DNA of 64,000 nucleotides, from positions 19,769 through 83,768 of IMG/VR virus record IMGVR_UViG_3300043446_002337; one strand, given 5' to 3'. Each line of letters starts with the position of its first letter. Position 1 is the first letter of the stretch. A program made the position numbers and the translations under genes. Below the pieces are notes generated by a model. It did no database searches. It was not told where the DNA came from and saw only the letters and a list, made by a program, of their open reading frames with translations. The DNA comes from a virus. Below, piece by piece: positions 1 through 10,300 of this stretch.

Positions 1-1138
1 TGCAGGTCAATTCGCTTACTCAGTAAACGATGCAACCTTAACCGGTTTAACCACCGCTCCAGCATCTGCATCATTCGCAGACGTAAACTTCAACGCAGAT
101 TACGTAGCAACTGGTAGTCTCTCAAAGTACACCGTAGCAACCAGTTCATTCAGTAACTTAGACAAGCTTGCAGTACGTTCATTCATTCCTTCAGGTTCAG
201 GAATTGATTTCGCTGCAACTGTTCTTCCAGAATTCACCAAGATTTCTGGTGCAAACGTAGTCTTCATCGTAAGTGCAAACGTAGCAGCAGGAAACACAAT
301 CAACTCAGTAGCATACAGTAAGCAACCAACCGACAGTACCCGTGGTGACTTCGAAGCAACCAGTGATACCGATATCGGAATCCCACAAATCGACCTTGAA
401 CTCCGTTCAGAAACCATCGTTGCTAAGACCCGTAAGTTGAAGGCAGTATGGTCACCAGAACTTGCTCAAGACTTGAATGCTTATCACAGTGTTGATGCAG
501 AAGCTGAATTAACAGCAATGTTAAGTGATTACATCTCAACCGAAATCGACCTCGAAATCCTTGATATGTTAATCGCAGCTGTACCATCACAAACCACTGA
601 ATACTGGTCAGCACAAATTGGTACCGTATACAACCCAACTTCTGGTGCATTCGCAGCTTCCTCATTCACTGGAACTGCATGGACCAACATGACCTGGTTC
701 CAAACACTCGGTCAAAAGATGCAAAAGGTATCAAACAAGATTCACCAATTAACCATGCGCGGTGGTGCAAACTTCGCAGTATGTTCACCAACCGTAGCAA
801 CCATCCTCGAAACCATCCCAGGCTTCATGGCTAACACCGATGGTGACAAGATGGAATTCGCAGGTGGCGTAACCAAGGTTGGTTCATTCCAAAACCGTTA
901 CACCATCTACAAGAACCCATACATGAAGGAAAATGTATTGTTAATGGGCTTCCGTGGAAGTAACTTCCTCGAAACTGGTGCAGTATATGCTCCATACATC
1001 CCACTCATCATGACCCCATTGGTCTATGATCCAAACAACTTCACACCACGCCGTGGTGTAATGACCCGTTACGCAAAGAAGGTAGTACGTCCGGAATTCT
1101 TCGGAAAGGTATACATCGACGGATTAAACTTAATCTAA
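1..1138 (+). CDS. gp23: Major capsid protein, gp23-like (5' end outside window)
   Basis: This is the C-terminal part (about 378 codons) of the hexameric major head protein that builds the T4-type capsid lattice. The reading frame is open from base 2, so an internal ATG at 437 is not the real start. The segment reading KTRKLKAVWSPELAQDLNAY followed by H-S-V-D-A-E-A-E-L matches the T4 gp23 stretch with ELAQDLKAIHGLDAEAEL, and the C-terminus has the usual KVVRPEFFGKVYIDGL-like ending. Codon use is strongly biased to AAC, TTC, ACC and GAC, as expected of a very highly expressed phage gene and unlike the AT-rich accessory block. A rho-independent terminator follows. In T4, gene 23 is last of its head cluster; here neck genes follow it. 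Confidence 0.93.
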   Translation, partial: AGQFAYSVNDATLTGLTTAPASASFADVNFNADYVATGSLSKYTVATSSFSNLDKLAVRSFIPSGSGIDFAATVLPEFTKISGANVVFIVSANVAAGNTINSVAYSKQPTDSTRGDFEATSDTDIGIPQIDLELRSETIVAKTRKLKAVWSPELAQDLNAYHSVDAEAELTAMLSDYISTEIDLEILDMLIAAVPSQTTEYWSAQIGTVYNPTSGAFAASSFTGTAWTNMTWFQTLGQKMQKVSNKIHQLTMRGGANFAVCSPTVATILETIPGFMANTDGDKMEFAGGVTKVGSFQNRYTIYKNPYMKENVLLMGFRGSNFLETGAVYAPYIPLIMTPLVYDPNNFTPRRGVMTRYAKKVVRPEFFGKVYIDGLNLI

Positions 1139-1165
1139 TCCTCGTCGTAACGGTGGGAATAAATT

Positions 1166-1190
1166 GGGTGGCCGAAAGGTCACCCTTTTT
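1166..1190 (+). terminator. Rho-independent terminator after capsid gene
   Basis: An 8-bp stem GGGTGGCC / GGTCACCC (one G-T pair) is closed by a GAAA tetraloop and followed directly by TTTTT. It lies 28 nt after the capsid stop codon. Confidence 0.93.
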
Positions 1191-1229
1191 ATTTCTATTT
1201 AAAAATACCACTTAATCATTTAATAAAAC

Positions 1230-1237
1230 TATTTATT
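1230..1237 (+). promoter_or_regulatory. Putative late promoter box TATTTATT
   Basis: TATTTATT lies 24 nt before the gp13-like start codon and downstream of the capsid terminator. The same box, or TATTTATA, recurs 24-34 nt upstream of most structural transcription units in this window. Confidence 0.5.
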
Positions 1238-1261
1238 CTAAGTCCCTAATTAGAGAGAATT

Positions 1262-2416
1262 ATGGAAACACAAGAACCAATTTTTTACGATGGTTTTCCT
1301 AAAAATCCGTTTGGTGTAACTCCGTTTGGATTTTTTGATAATGATGAAGATTTCCAATTAGACGCTCCAAGAGCAGCAGAATTCGTTGCAAGAAAACTTG
1401 GGTGGCCTGTTGTAGAAGTCGAATTGATTGATAAACAAATCTATGCATGCTTTGAAGAGGCAATTACCACATATGGTAATCAAGTCAATCAATTCAATGC
1501 GCGTGAACATATGATGACCTTACAGGGGTTACCAACTGCTACGTCCGCAACACAACGTAATATTGTTGGTTCTGCAATTCCACAAGTCGTAAAACTTGCA
1601 ACAGATTACGGTGTAGAAGCACAATCTGGTGGTGATGTAGAAGTTAAACGGGGTTATATCTCCGCGTCAGCTTTTACTCAATCATATGATATTAAGTCAC
1701 TATGGGCAGACGTAAGTGAAAGTGGGAAGAAAATAGAAATTCGTCGTATTTATCACTTTATGCCACCAGCAGTTGCACGTTACTATGACCCATTCGCAAC
1801 CACGGGTCTTGGGTTAACTAACTTGATGGCAGAATTCGGGTTTGATGGATATTCACCACCAGTCACCTTCGTGATGATGCCCGCATACGAAGATTTACTC
1901 CGTATTCAAGCAATTGAAATCAATGATATGATTCGTAAGAGTCAATACGGATTTGAAGTATCTAATAACATCATTAGATTCTCTCCTGTATTTAAAGAAT
2001 CAAAAATGATTTATTTTGATTATATGGTGGTAGACGATAAACAACTTAATACATTTCAATCTGGTTCTGATGTAGGAAGTGATTTATCTAATGTACCATA
2101 CACCCACATATCATATACTAAAACAAATGATATGTCACGTACCTGGATATTCAGATACACCCTTGCCTTAGCAAAAGAATTATTGGGTATCATTCGTTCA
2201 AAGTTTGAAAACATTCCATATCCAGACGGACAAATTCGTTTAGACGGTGAAATTCTTCGTCGAGAAGCCGTAGCTGAAAAGGAAGGATTAATTAAAGAAC
2301 TTCGTGAAACATTAGAAGAAACTGGAATGCAAGCACAAATGAAAAAACAAATGGAAAACTCTAAAAATATGCAAGAGATGTTCCGTAATATTCCTACTCT
2401 CATCTATATAGGTTAA
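1262..2416 (+). CDS. gp13: Neck protein, gp13-like
   Basis: This is a neck (head-completion) protein that sits beneath the portal and joins the filled head to the tail. Residues around 40-70 (ARKLGWPVVEVELIDKQIYA) align with T4 gp13 [20 protein letters not shown]. The C-terminal part has the gp13 signature WxxxYxxALAKELxGxI followed by LDGEILRREAVAEKEGLIKE, matching T4 [20 protein letters not shown]. At 384 aa it is longer than T4 gp13 (309 aa), mostly through an N-terminal extension and a charged Met/Lys/Gln-rich insert near the end. It heads a unit with gp14- and gp15-like genes. GAGAGAAT provides the ribosome site. Confidence 0.85.
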   Translation: METQEPIFYDGFPKNPFGVTPFGFFDNDEDFQLDAPRAAEFVARKLGWPVVEVELIDKQIYACFEEAITTYGNQVNQFNAREHMMTLQGLPTATSATQRNIVGSAIPQVVKLATDYGVEAQSGGDVEVKRGYISASAFTQSYDIKSLWADVSESGKKIEIRRIYHFMPPAVARYYDPFATTGLGLTNLMAEFGFDGYSPPVTFVMMPAYEDLLRIQAIEINDMIRKSQYGFEVSNNIIRFSPVFKESKMIYFDYMVVDDKQLNTFQSGSDVGSDLSNVPYTHISYTKTNDMSRTWIFRYTLALAKELLGIIRSKFENIPYPDGQIRLDGEILRREAVAEKEGLIKELRETLEETGMQAQMKKQMENSKNMQEMFRNIPTLIYIG

Positions 2417-2419
2417 TAC

Positions 2420-2878
2420 ATGGCACGCTTTGTTACACAACGTGATTTTGAATTCATCCAACACATCACTCGGGAATTGATTGATGAGACGATGGATGTC
2501 ACCGTTATTCTTTATAAGATTATAGTAGAATCCGCTAAAGTAAACATTTATGGGGAAAGTGTAACTAAACCACGATATACCCCTGTAAAAGTAAATGCGA
2601 TTATTAAATACGATAAAAATACTTCAGTACGAGAAGATGGATTTGGTGTAAATCAGGACCAACAAACAGAATTCAGATTTGCGCGTCGCATGCTACAAGA
2701 CGTAAATACGTACCCAGAAATCGGTGATGTGATTGGGTATAACAATCATTTTTACGAAATTCATAATATTACAGAAACACAACTCATCGCAGGTAAGCCA
2801 GGGTTTAATACCGCAATCATTTGTATGGCACACTTAACTCGTCGTACAAGTATTGATATTGAAGAGGTACAAGTATGA
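2420..2878 (+). CDS. gp14: Neck protein, gp14-like
   Basis: This probable head-closure neck protein is the partner of gp13. It is placed exactly where gp14 is expected, 3 nt after the gp13-like stop, and it overlaps the gp15-like start by ATGA. The stretch PEIGDVIGYNNHFYEI resembles the T4 gp14 segment PKEGDLIYFPMDNSLFEI. Many positions between residues 60 and 130 fit a beta-rich head-tail joining fold. At 152 aa it is clearly shorter than T4 gp14 (256 aa), so the T4 C-terminal tail appears to be absent. The assignment rests on synteny plus this one motif. Confidence 0.7.
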   Translation: MARFVTQRDFEFIQHITRELIDETMDVTVILYKIIVESAKVNIYGESVTKPRYTPVKVNAIIKYDKNTSVREDGFGVNQDQQTEFRFARRMLQDVNTYPEIGDVIGYNNHFYEIHNITETQLIAGKPGFNTAIICMAHLTRRTSIDIEEVQV

Positions 2879-3657
2879 CCCACGAACCAGTATTAAAACG
2901 GGTAGATTTACAACAAGAAAAGCAGGTTCAAGACCGTTCCAGTGATATCCCAACCAATGGTACACCTCCTATTGCGGTAACATTATTTACAATTGATAAT
3001 GCAATTCTTAAACATATGAATGAACGTATCAAACCGCTTGTAACACAAAATAATGTAGCGGTTAAAGTACCTGTCATTTACGGTAGTCCTGAACGCTGGA
3101 AGTCTGCACAACGTGATGGTGTCATGCGTGATTCTATTGGTAAGATTCAATTACCGATGATTATGATTCGTCGAACTGGAATGAAGAAGTCCATTATCAA
3201 TTCTCCCGTTAACAAGTATTTAGAACGAACCTTTGAAACGGGGTGGAATAGACGGACTCCATATGACCAATTTGCGGTAAAAAACAACATCACACCAAGT
3301 CGTGAATATTTAGTTACCACACTTCCTGACTATTACGAAATAACCTATCGTTGTATGATTTGGACCGAATATATGGAACAAATGAATAATGTGGTAGAAA
3401 ACGTTTCCTTCGAAACTGACCAATATTGGGGTGACCAAAACAACTATAAATTCCGTACTTCTGTGAAGTCATTTGAACCTATGACAGAGTTACCAATTAC
3501 AGAGGATCGCGTGGTACGCACACAATTTGATATGACCGTATATGCATATCTCTTACCAGAAACTGCTCTAGATAAAAACAATAACAGAAGTCTTACTTCC
3601 AATAAGAGATATTCCATCAAAAAAACGGTTGTTTTTACTGAAATAGAAAGTGAATAA
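2875..3657 (+). CDS. gp15: Tail completion / sheath stabiliser, gp15-like
   Basis: gp15 forms the terminal hexamer that caps the sheath and tube and binds the neck. The sequence has the gp15 hallmarks in order: VPVIYGSPERWK (T4 VPITYASKEHFM) near residue 65, LPMIMIRR near residue 92, and PDYYEITYRCMIWTEYMEQM near residue 143 (T4 PSPIKMIYELSIFTRYEDDM). A FDMTVYAYLLP segment follows near the end. Length 260 aa compares with 272 in T4. The start ATG overlaps the gp14-like stop, giving translational coupling. The final gene of this unit stops 24 nt before the next putative late promoter. Confidence 0.85.
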   Translation: MTHEPVLKRVDLQQEKQVQDRSSDIPTNGTPPIAVTLFTIDNAILKHMNERIKPLVTQNNVAVKVPVIYGSPERWKSAQRDGVMRDSIGKIQLPMIMIRRTGMKKSIINSPVNKYLERTFETGWNRRTPYDQFAVKNNITPSREYLVTTLPDYYEITYRCMIWTEYMEQMNNVVENVSFETDQYWGDQNNYKFRTSVKSFEPMTELPITEDRVVRTQFDMTVYAYLLPETALDKNNNRSLTSNKRYSIKKTVVFTEIESE

Positions 3658-3681
3658 TTGATGTTTAGGTAAAAAAACAGA

Positions 3682-3689
3682 TATTTATT
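3682..3689 (+). promoter_or_regulatory. Putative late promoter box TATTTATT
   Basis: TATTTATT lies 33 nt before the start at 3723, in the short gap after the gp15-like gene. It is one of the recurring boxes before structural units and would serve the coiled-coil protein and the sheath gene. Confidence 0.5.
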
Positions 3690-3722
3690 ATACGAGTTGT
3701 ATTGTATTCAAAAGAGGTTATT

Positions 3723-3989
3723 ATGGTAGAAATTACTAAGGAAGAATTAGAAGAAATTAGTATTTTAAGAAATAAATTAGCAACGGTAGTCTCTGACTCT
3801 GGACAAGTAACGTTACAAATCCAATTACTCCAGGCAGATATCGTAGAACTAAATGAAAAACTTAGTGAACAAACTAAGTTATTCAAGGGGTTACTAGAAG
3901 AAGAACAAGTATTACTTAAACGGTTATCTGAGAAGTATGGCGCTGGACAAATTAACTTTGAAACCGGCGAATTCACACCAGAGAAATAA
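3723..3989 (+). CDS. Small coiled-coil protein before sheath gene
   Basis: This 88-residue acidic protein has a heptad-like pattern of Leu, Ile and Val over most of its length (about residues 5-70), typical of a two-stranded coiled coil. It ends in a short GAGQINFETGEFTP tail. I chose ATG 3723 rather than the in-frame ATG 3702 because AGAGG lies at the right distance before it. It is co-transcribed with the tail sheath gene, 25 nt downstream. I do not recognise a defined function. A tail-assembly chaperone or scaffold role would suit the position but is only a guess. Confidence 0.75.
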   Translation: MVEITKEELEEISILRNKLATVVSDSGQVTLQIQLLQADIVELNEKLSEQTKLFKGLLEEEQVLLKRLSEKYGAGQINFETGEFTPEK

Positions 3990-4014
3990 CAAAATTTAGT
4001 TTGGAGAATACCGT

Positions 4015-6351
4015 ATGGCAGAAAGAATCGTGTCGCCTGGTGTCTTTACACAAGAACGCGACCAAACATTCCTCGCACAAGGCGTTGCAGAAATAGGTGC
4101 GGCGTTTGTTGGTCCAACTACCAAAGGACCAGCATTCATAGCTACCCAAGTTCAAGGATTAGATGGATTCGTAACAACCTTCGGTGAACCCGATGGTACC
4201 TCGTACATGGGATATACTGTTAAGAACTACCTTCAAGAAGCAGGTAGTGCAACAGTAGTTCGTGTTCTTGGATTAGCAGGATACACAACTAAAGTAGCGA
4301 CCGTGTTTGCATCTGGTTCTACTGGAAACAAGGTATTCGCAATTCTTCATCCAACTGTATCTGGAAGTTCAATTACTAACGTAGCAGTAGGTGGTACTAC
4401 ATCAAGCTTCAGTTTAGTGGTCAGTAGTTCTGCTAACATCCACTATTCGGCAAGTGCTATTAGTCCAAATGAAACCAACGCTTCATTCATCACTCAAGTA
4501 TTTGGAACTGATGCACAAGGTAAGAGTTCAACAATTCCAGCATATGTGTATGCAGTATTCCCAGATGCAATTAACCAAGTTGGTTCATACGCCGGTGAAG
4601 CAATTCACTTTAGTGTAGTTACAAGTAGTCTCAATCTTGCAACACAATATGATAACGCAACCACACCATGGGTTCGTTCACAAACTATTAGTTCTGCTAA
4701 ATACAATTTGTTCAAGGTACACACATTAAGTGATGGTACTAGTGCAAACAAGGAAATCAAGATTTCTATCACAGGTATCTCACCAAGTACCAACCCAGAT
4801 AGTGATTATGGTACATTCTCACTTTTAGTTCGTGACTTCAATGATACTGATAGTTCACCAAACGTACTTGAAAGTTTCAACAACTTAAACTTAGACCCAA
4901 GTAGTCAAAACTATATTGCACGTGTAATTGGAAATGCAGTACCAACATATAATGCATCTACTGGATTAACCAACTACGAAGGTGATTATCCAAACCTTTC
5001 AAAGTATATCCGCGTAGAAATGAGTCAAGATGTAATTCCAGACACAGCAGTACCATACGGATTCGCAGCATTAAATTCAACTGTATCATCAAGTGCAGGT
5101 GAAGTACCACTTACCGCATATGTAAACAGTCGTTGGGTAAGCGCTAGTGTTCCAGGATATAATGCAGATGCAACTGGTCCAAGTACTAGCTACTATGGAT
5201 TTAATTTTGACGGAGTATATTCTTCTGGTAGTTACCTTACCGCAGAATCATACCTTGGACCAATTGTTGGTTCAAATACCGTTGGTGGAGAATTCAATAT
5301 TGAAAACCTTCCAGCAACAGAAGTAAACGGAAGTGCAATTTCTCTTACTAATCGCGACCACACAACGTATCGTCGCTTCTCTGTTCCATTCCAAGGTGGA
5401 TTTGATGGATTTAAACCAAATCGTCAAATTGCATTAGGTGGAGACATCACAGGAGCAAATACTCAAGGATTCAACCTCAGTGGAGCATCATCGTCTGGTT
5501 CAGTTGAATATAAGAGAGCATTAAATCAACTCAGTAATGCAGACAGTGTAGATTTTAACCTCTTAGTTGTACCTGGTGTCATCTACTCACAACACAGTTA
5601 TATTGCACAAACTGCAATCGATATCTGTGAACAACGTGGTGATTGCTTCTACATCGCTGACCTTGATACACTTGACGCAACTATCAGTTCAGTAACTTCA
5701 TATGCACAACTTCTTGATACTAACTACGCAGCTGGTTACTATCCTTGGGTTCGTGTTCTTGACGATATCACTGGTAAGTTCCTCTGGGCACCACCATCAG
5801 TAGTACTTCCAGAAGTCTACGCATATAGTGATAGTGTTGGAGCAGAATGGTTCGCACCAGCAGGGTTGAACCGTGGTGGAATCCCAGGCGCAGTAGGTGT
5901 TAAGACCAGACTCACCCAAGCACAACGTGACGAATTATACGAATCAAAGGTCAATCCAATCGCACAATTCCCAGGTCAAGGTATCTGCGTCTGGGGACAA
6001 AAGACACTTCAACGTCGCGCATCGGCTCTTGACCGTGTAAACGTTCGTCGTCTCCTTATCACTGTAAAGAAGTATATCGCAAGTTCAGCACGTTATCTTG
6101 TATTCGAACAAAATACAGAAGCAACACGTACTCGCTTCTTGAACATTGTCAATCCATACCTCGCAGGTATCCAACAACGTTCTGGTTTGAGTGCATTCCG
6201 TGTGGTAATGGACGAAACCAATAACACACCAGATGTCATTGACCGTAACATCTTGGTTGGTGCAATCTATCTCCAACCAACCCGTACCGCAGAATTCATC
6301 AAGTTGGATTTCAATATTCTCCCAACTGGTGCAACCTTCGATACTATCTAA
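4015..6351 (+). CDS. gp18: Tail sheath protein, gp18-like
   Basis: This is the contractile sheath subunit that polymerises around the tail tube and drives it into the cell. The N-terminus (SPGVFTQERD, VAEIGAAFVGPTTKGPAF) is the usual sheath start. The C-terminal 100 residues carry the most conserved sheath domain, with FRVVMDETNNTPDVIDRN and IYLQPTRTAEFIKLDF, close to T4 FRVVCDESNNTPQVID and IYVKPARS. At 778 aa it exceeds T4 gp18 (659 aa). The extra length lies in the middle (about residues 90-450), which is Ser/Thr/Asn-rich and probably forms surface-exposed domains. Codon use is strongly biased, as in the capsid gene. TTGGAGAA is the ribosome site. Confidence 0.95.
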   Translation: MAERIVSPGVFTQERDQTFLAQGVAEIGAAFVGPTTKGPAFIATQVQGLDGFVTTFGEPDGTSYMGYTVKNYLQEAGSATVVRVLGLAGYTTKVATVFASGSTGNKVFAILHPTVSGSSITNVAVGGTTSSFSLVVSSSANIHYSASAISPNETNASFITQVFGTDAQGKSSTIPAYVYAVFPDAINQVGSYAGEAIHFSVVTSSLNLATQYDNATTPWVRSQTISSAKYNLFKVHTLSDGTSANKEIKISITGISPSTNPDSDYGTFSLLVRDFNDTDSSPNVLESFNNLNLDPSSQNYIARVIGNAVPTYNASTGLTNYEGDYPNLSKYIRVEMSQDVIPDTAVPYGFAALNSTVSSSAGEVPLTAYVNSRWVSASVPGYNADATGPSTSYYGFNFDGVYSSGSYLTAESYLGPIVGSNTVGGEFNIENLPATEVNGSAISLTNRDHTTYRRFSVPFQGGFDGFKPNRQIALGGDITGANTQGFNLSGASSSGSVEYKRALNQLSNADSVDFNLLVVPGVIYSQHSYIAQTAIDICEQRGDCFYIADLDTLDATISSVTSYAQLLDTNYAAGYYPWVRVLDDITGKFLWAPPSVVLPEVYAYSDSVGAEWFAPAGLNRGGIPGAVGVKTRLTQAQRDELYESKVNPIAQFPGQGICVWGQKTLQRRASALDRVNVRRLLITVKKYIASSARYLVFEQNTEATRTRFLNIVNPYLAGIQQRSGLSAFRVVMDETNNTPDVIDRNILVGAIYLQPTRTAEFIKLDFNILPTGATFDTI

Positions 6352-6371
6352 TCAGTTTTTTCAATAACAAC

Positions 6372-6379
6372 TATTTATT
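6372..6379 (+). promoter_or_regulatory. Putative late promoter box TATTTATT
   Basis: CTATTTATTA with the core TATTTATT lies 29 nt before the tail tube ATG, directly after the sheath gene. It would allow extra transcription of the tube gene. Confidence 0.5.
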
Positions 6380-6408
6380 AAAGTACCAATCTATATCTGG
6401 AGAGCCAT

Positions 6409-6897
6409 ATGGCAAATTTGGTCAATGAACAAGAACTCTTTTTCACCGCATTCGAACCAAAGACTGCGAATCGATATATTATGTCTATCGACGGAATTCC
6501 TTCATATCTTATCAAGAAGGCAGACCGTCCAAAGTTAACCCAAGAAAAGAAGAAGCTTGACCACATCAATCTTCAACGCTATATTAAGGGTAAGACTGTA
6601 TGGGACGAAATGACCCTTGACTTGTATGACCCAATTGTTCCTTCTGGTGCACAAGCAGTAATGGAATGGGTTCGTCTTCACCACGAATCAGTCACAGGTC
6701 GTGATGGATACGCAGAATTCTACAAGAAGGACATTATTATCAATGTTCTTGGTCCAGTAGGTGATAAGGTTGAAGAATGGATTTTGAAGGGATGTCAAAT
6801 CACCAAAGTTGAATTCGGTGAAATGAGTTGGGAAAAGGATGACCCAATGTCAATCTCACTTACTATCCAACCTGACTACTGTATCCTCAACTACTAA
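6409..6897 (+). CDS. gp19: Tail tube protein, gp19-like
   Basis: This is the inner tail tube subunit; stacked hexamers form the DNA channel. The length of 162 aa is almost identical to T4 gp19 (163 aa). It lies directly after the sheath gene, as in all T4-like phages. The mid-region (WDEMTLDLYDP, AVMEWVRLHHE, EFYKKDIIINVLGPVGDKVEEW) and the C-terminal beta pattern (CQITKVEFGEMSWEKDDP, then ISLTIQPDYCIL) fit the T4-type tube family. The start has a strong CTGGAGAG ribosome site. It is followed by a clear terminator, closing the sheath-tube unit. Confidence 0.93.
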   Translation: MANLVNEQELFFTAFEPKTANRYIMSIDGIPSYLIKKADRPKLTQEKKKLDHINLQRYIKGKTVWDEMTLDLYDPIVPSGAQAVMEWVRLHHESVTGRDGYAEFYKKDIIINVLGPVGDKVEEWILKGCQITKVEFGEMSWEKDDPMSISLTIQPDYCILNY

Positions 6898-6912
6898 TAA
6901 CTTAGTAAGTAT

Positions 6913-6942
6913 AAAAACCCCACTCAAAAAGTGGGGTTTTTT
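6913..6942 (+). terminator. Rho-independent terminator after tail tube gene
   Basis: AAAAACCCCAC and GTGGGGTTTTTT form a perfect stem around a 7-nt loop (TCAAAAA), ending in six T. It starts 16 nt after the tail tube stop codon. Confidence 0.95.
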
Positions 6943-6964
6943 GTTATATACCAATACTTTGTGA

Positions 6965-6972
6965 TACTTATA
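6965..6972 (+). promoter_or_regulatory. Putative late promoter box, variant TACTTATA
   Basis: TACTTATA differs at one base from TATTTATA and lies 27 nt before the ATG at 7000. It is directly after the tail tube terminator, where a new promoter is required. Support comes from position rather than sequence. Confidence 0.35.
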
Positions 6973-6999
6973 TAAAGGTGTATTTTTTCGAGGAAAATT

Positions 7000-7338
7000 A
7001 TGGCAGAAATTACTGAATTTAATATTGGTCAAGGAGAAACCTTCAAAATATTGATGACTGTTATTAATGATGAAACTGGTGTGCCGCTAGATATTACCAG
7101 TCAATCATTCTCTGGACAAATTCGAGAAAACTATAGTACTGAAACTTTAGCAGGAACATTTAATTTTCAAAAAGTAGAACCGTACGCTTCTGGCAGTATT
7201 TTCGTATCATTAACCCCCACACAAACGGAAGAACTTAGTCAAAGAAAATATGTCTATGATATTCTTATGACCAGTGGTTCGGTTACAAGAAGAATACTAG
7301 AAGGATATATGGTAATCAGACCTGCTGCTACGAGATAA
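7000..7338 (+). CDS. Small beta-sandwich tail or baseplate protein
   Basis: This 112-aa protein starts the fibre locus. The pattern in the first half (a GQGETFKILMTV strand, then GVPLDITSQSFSGQIRE) is like the immunoglobulin-like N-terminal domain of Gram-positive phage baseplate proteins of the BppU type. The second half alternates strands (GSIFVSLTP, YVYDILMTSGSVTRRILEGY). It has no signal peptide or membrane segment. A 3-nt gap separates it from the large fibre gene, so the two are probably co-translated. A role as a fibre attachment or adaptor domain is inferred from fold and position only. Confidence 0.7.
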   Translation: MAEITEFNIGQGETFKILMTVINDETGVPLDITSQSFSGQIRENYSTETLAGTFNFQKVEPYASGSIFVSLTPTQTEELSQRKYVYDILMTSGSVTRRILEGYMVIRPAATR

Positions 7339-7341
7339 TTA

Positions 7342-10300
7342 ATGTCCATAGAATTAGATATTCCCGATATTAAAGTTTTAATACGTACAGATCCAAATTA
7401 CAATGTTGTCATTCAAAACCCACGGTCATCTGTATACCGTTCTGGGTCATATGTATCGTTTGCTGAATTAGCATCATCTGCGGTTTCTGCGTCTTTTGCG
7501 ACAACTGCTTCATATGCGGTATCTTCATCATATGCTTCCGCAAATCTATTAACTGCCTCTGTTGCAGGAAATATACTTACATTTACAAAAGGTGACGGAC
7601 AAAATTTTAGTGTTACCTTAAGTACTGGGTCCGTTGATAGTGCATCGTTCGCAACTACAGCCTCATACGCACAAACTATTAACAGACAAATTAGTGGGTC
7701 AGTAGCTATTACGGGTTCTACCACCATTACAGATGATTTAACAGTTCAAGGTATTCTTAGTGCAGAGAAACTATTAGTATCTTCTTCTATCATTTATGAG
7801 TCTGGGTCAACAAAGTTTGGTGATTCATTAGATGATACACATCAGTTTACAGGGTCGGTATCAATAAAAGGACCACTTTCTGCTTCAAGTGGAATTACAG
7901 GGTCATTTAAGGGTGATGGTTCACAACTTACAGGATTAGTTACAGACCTTAGAATTAGTGGATCTACCGGTAGTGATGTTCTTAACCTACTTACAGATGA
8001 TTTAATTGTTAGTGGTGTAAATGGTATCACCACTGTAGTAAGTAATAATAAGTTAACAATTGATGTACCTGTTGGATTAACTGCGTCATTATATGGCACC
8101 GCAAGTGTTGCAGACGGAATTGATGTAGTTATTGCTGGCATATATGAAACTGGAAGTGAAGGAGTTATCATTCCTACACCTTCTGGCGGACTGACTTATA
8201 TCAATAGCGCAAGTTATGCATTAACTGCAAGTTATCTTAATAATAACGTATGGGAAAATATTTCAAATATACCAGACGGATTACTGTCCAGTTCAGTTCA
8301 AGTATATAATCTTCCTGTAGAAAGTGCATCGTATGCAACTACTGCAAGTTATGCAAATGCAAATACAGTAACTACAAATCAAAATTATCCATTTCAAGTT
8401 TTATTTGTTAGTGAATCTAAATTAGCTGTAGATATTGGACCACATTTAGTATTTAATCCATACTCTCACATATTACAAATTAGTGGTGGAACTGGTGTTT
8501 TCGGTGGAGTGGCACAACTAACTCCAAGAGGGCTATCGCTTACATCCGCATCCGCAGTAGAAGTACTCGCATTAAATCATTACGGAATACATATAAAGCA
8601 CGACGGTAATACGATAGGATTAGCAGCACTACCAGTGTCAAGTAGTCCATATATTGCAAATGGTACTCAACCTGGTATATTCGTTACCAGTGGAAGTGAA
8701 TTTGGAAGTGCATATGTGCCATTAGAATTCCAAGGTTCGGGAAGTTATACTGATGGTCGTGTAACTGCAAATAGAAAATTTGTTGCAAAGGAAGGAATCG
8801 AAGTTACGGGTTCACTTACCATTTCTGGTTCTTCTACATTAACAAATATCGGACCCGCCGTATTCAGTGGGTCATTAGATGTCACGGATGGAATCACAGG
8901 TTCGTTATATGGTACTAGTAGTTGGGCAAATACAGCTGTAACCGCTTCATATGTAGTTACCGCAAGTTATGCAATGAATGGTGGTGGCGGTGGTGGTTCT
9001 GGAACATCGGGCACCAGTGGTACCTCTGGACAAAATGGTACCTCTGGTTCTTCTGGTAGCGCAGGAACATCAGGTTCAAGTGGCACCTCTGGAGCAACAG
9101 GAGCAAGTGGAAGTTCAGGAACCTCTGGTTCTACTGGAAGTTCAGGTACATCTGGACAAAATGGAAGTAGTGGAAGTTCAGGTAGTACAGGAACATCGGG
9201 TTCAAGTGGTACTTCTGGAGCAACGGGCGCCAGCGGAAGTTCAGGAACTTCTGGCAGTAGTGGAACTTCCGGACAAAATGGTACGTCAGGAACAACAGGT
9301 AGTAGTGGCACCAGTGGAGAATCTGGAACCAGTGGTTCATCGGGAACCTCTGGAGAATCTGGTACATCTGGTAGCAGTGGAACTTCAGGTGAATCGGGTT
9401 CGTCTGGTACCTCTGGAGAATCTGGAACTAACGGTTCTTCTGGTACATCGGGGTCATCTGGTACAAGTGGTGTAAATGGTGATATTTATTCCACCACATC
9501 ATCTACATCCAATTCAATTGGAACAGGAAACAAAACGTTTACCGTAAATGACAATGGATTAGCATATACCAACGGACAAACAGTTATTGTTGCAAGAGCA
9601 GCAGATTATGCAACACGAATGGAAGGTACTGTAGTTAGTTATAATGATGGTACCGATACATTAGTCATTAATGTAACATCAACTGTAGGTTCTGGTGGAC
9701 CGTATACGGATTGGCAAGTCAACGTAGGTGGTGTCCCGGGACAATCAGGAACTTCTGGTTCTTCTGGAACTTCGGGTAGTAGTGGCACCTCGGGTGAAAC
9801 TGGACCAGCAGGAACTTCTGGTTCCTCGGGCACTTCTGGACAAAATGGTACCTCCGGTACTTCAGGAAGTACAGGAACTAGTGGGTCGTCTGGTACATCG
9901 GGTACAGGATTTAATACCATATCAAATCCAGCAGATAATAGAATATTGACTTCTGATGGAACAACAAATTCCGCCGTAGCAGAATCTAACTTAACATTTA
10001 ATGGGTCAACCCTTACGGTTACAGGTAATCAAATTGTTTCTGGTGCATTGACTGTTACGGGATTACTTACCGTAGCAACAATGTCCACGCAATATGTAAC
10101 TTCGTCCCAATACAACATTGGGGTAAGTAAAATTACATTAAATGATGATGATAATGTTAGATTTGCGGGTATTTCTGTCTATGATTCAGGGTCAACAAAC
10201 GCATCGGCATCTATTTATTGGGACAGTCAAAACCACCATTTCTTATATGAAAATTTAAGTGGGTCTGCATACAAGAGTGCATTAATTATTGCAGGACCAA

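Noticed and set aside
437-1138. Capsid gene starting at ATG 437
   Set aside because: The frame is open back to base 2 and the upstream translation has capsid-like sequence, so the gene is simply cut by the window start.
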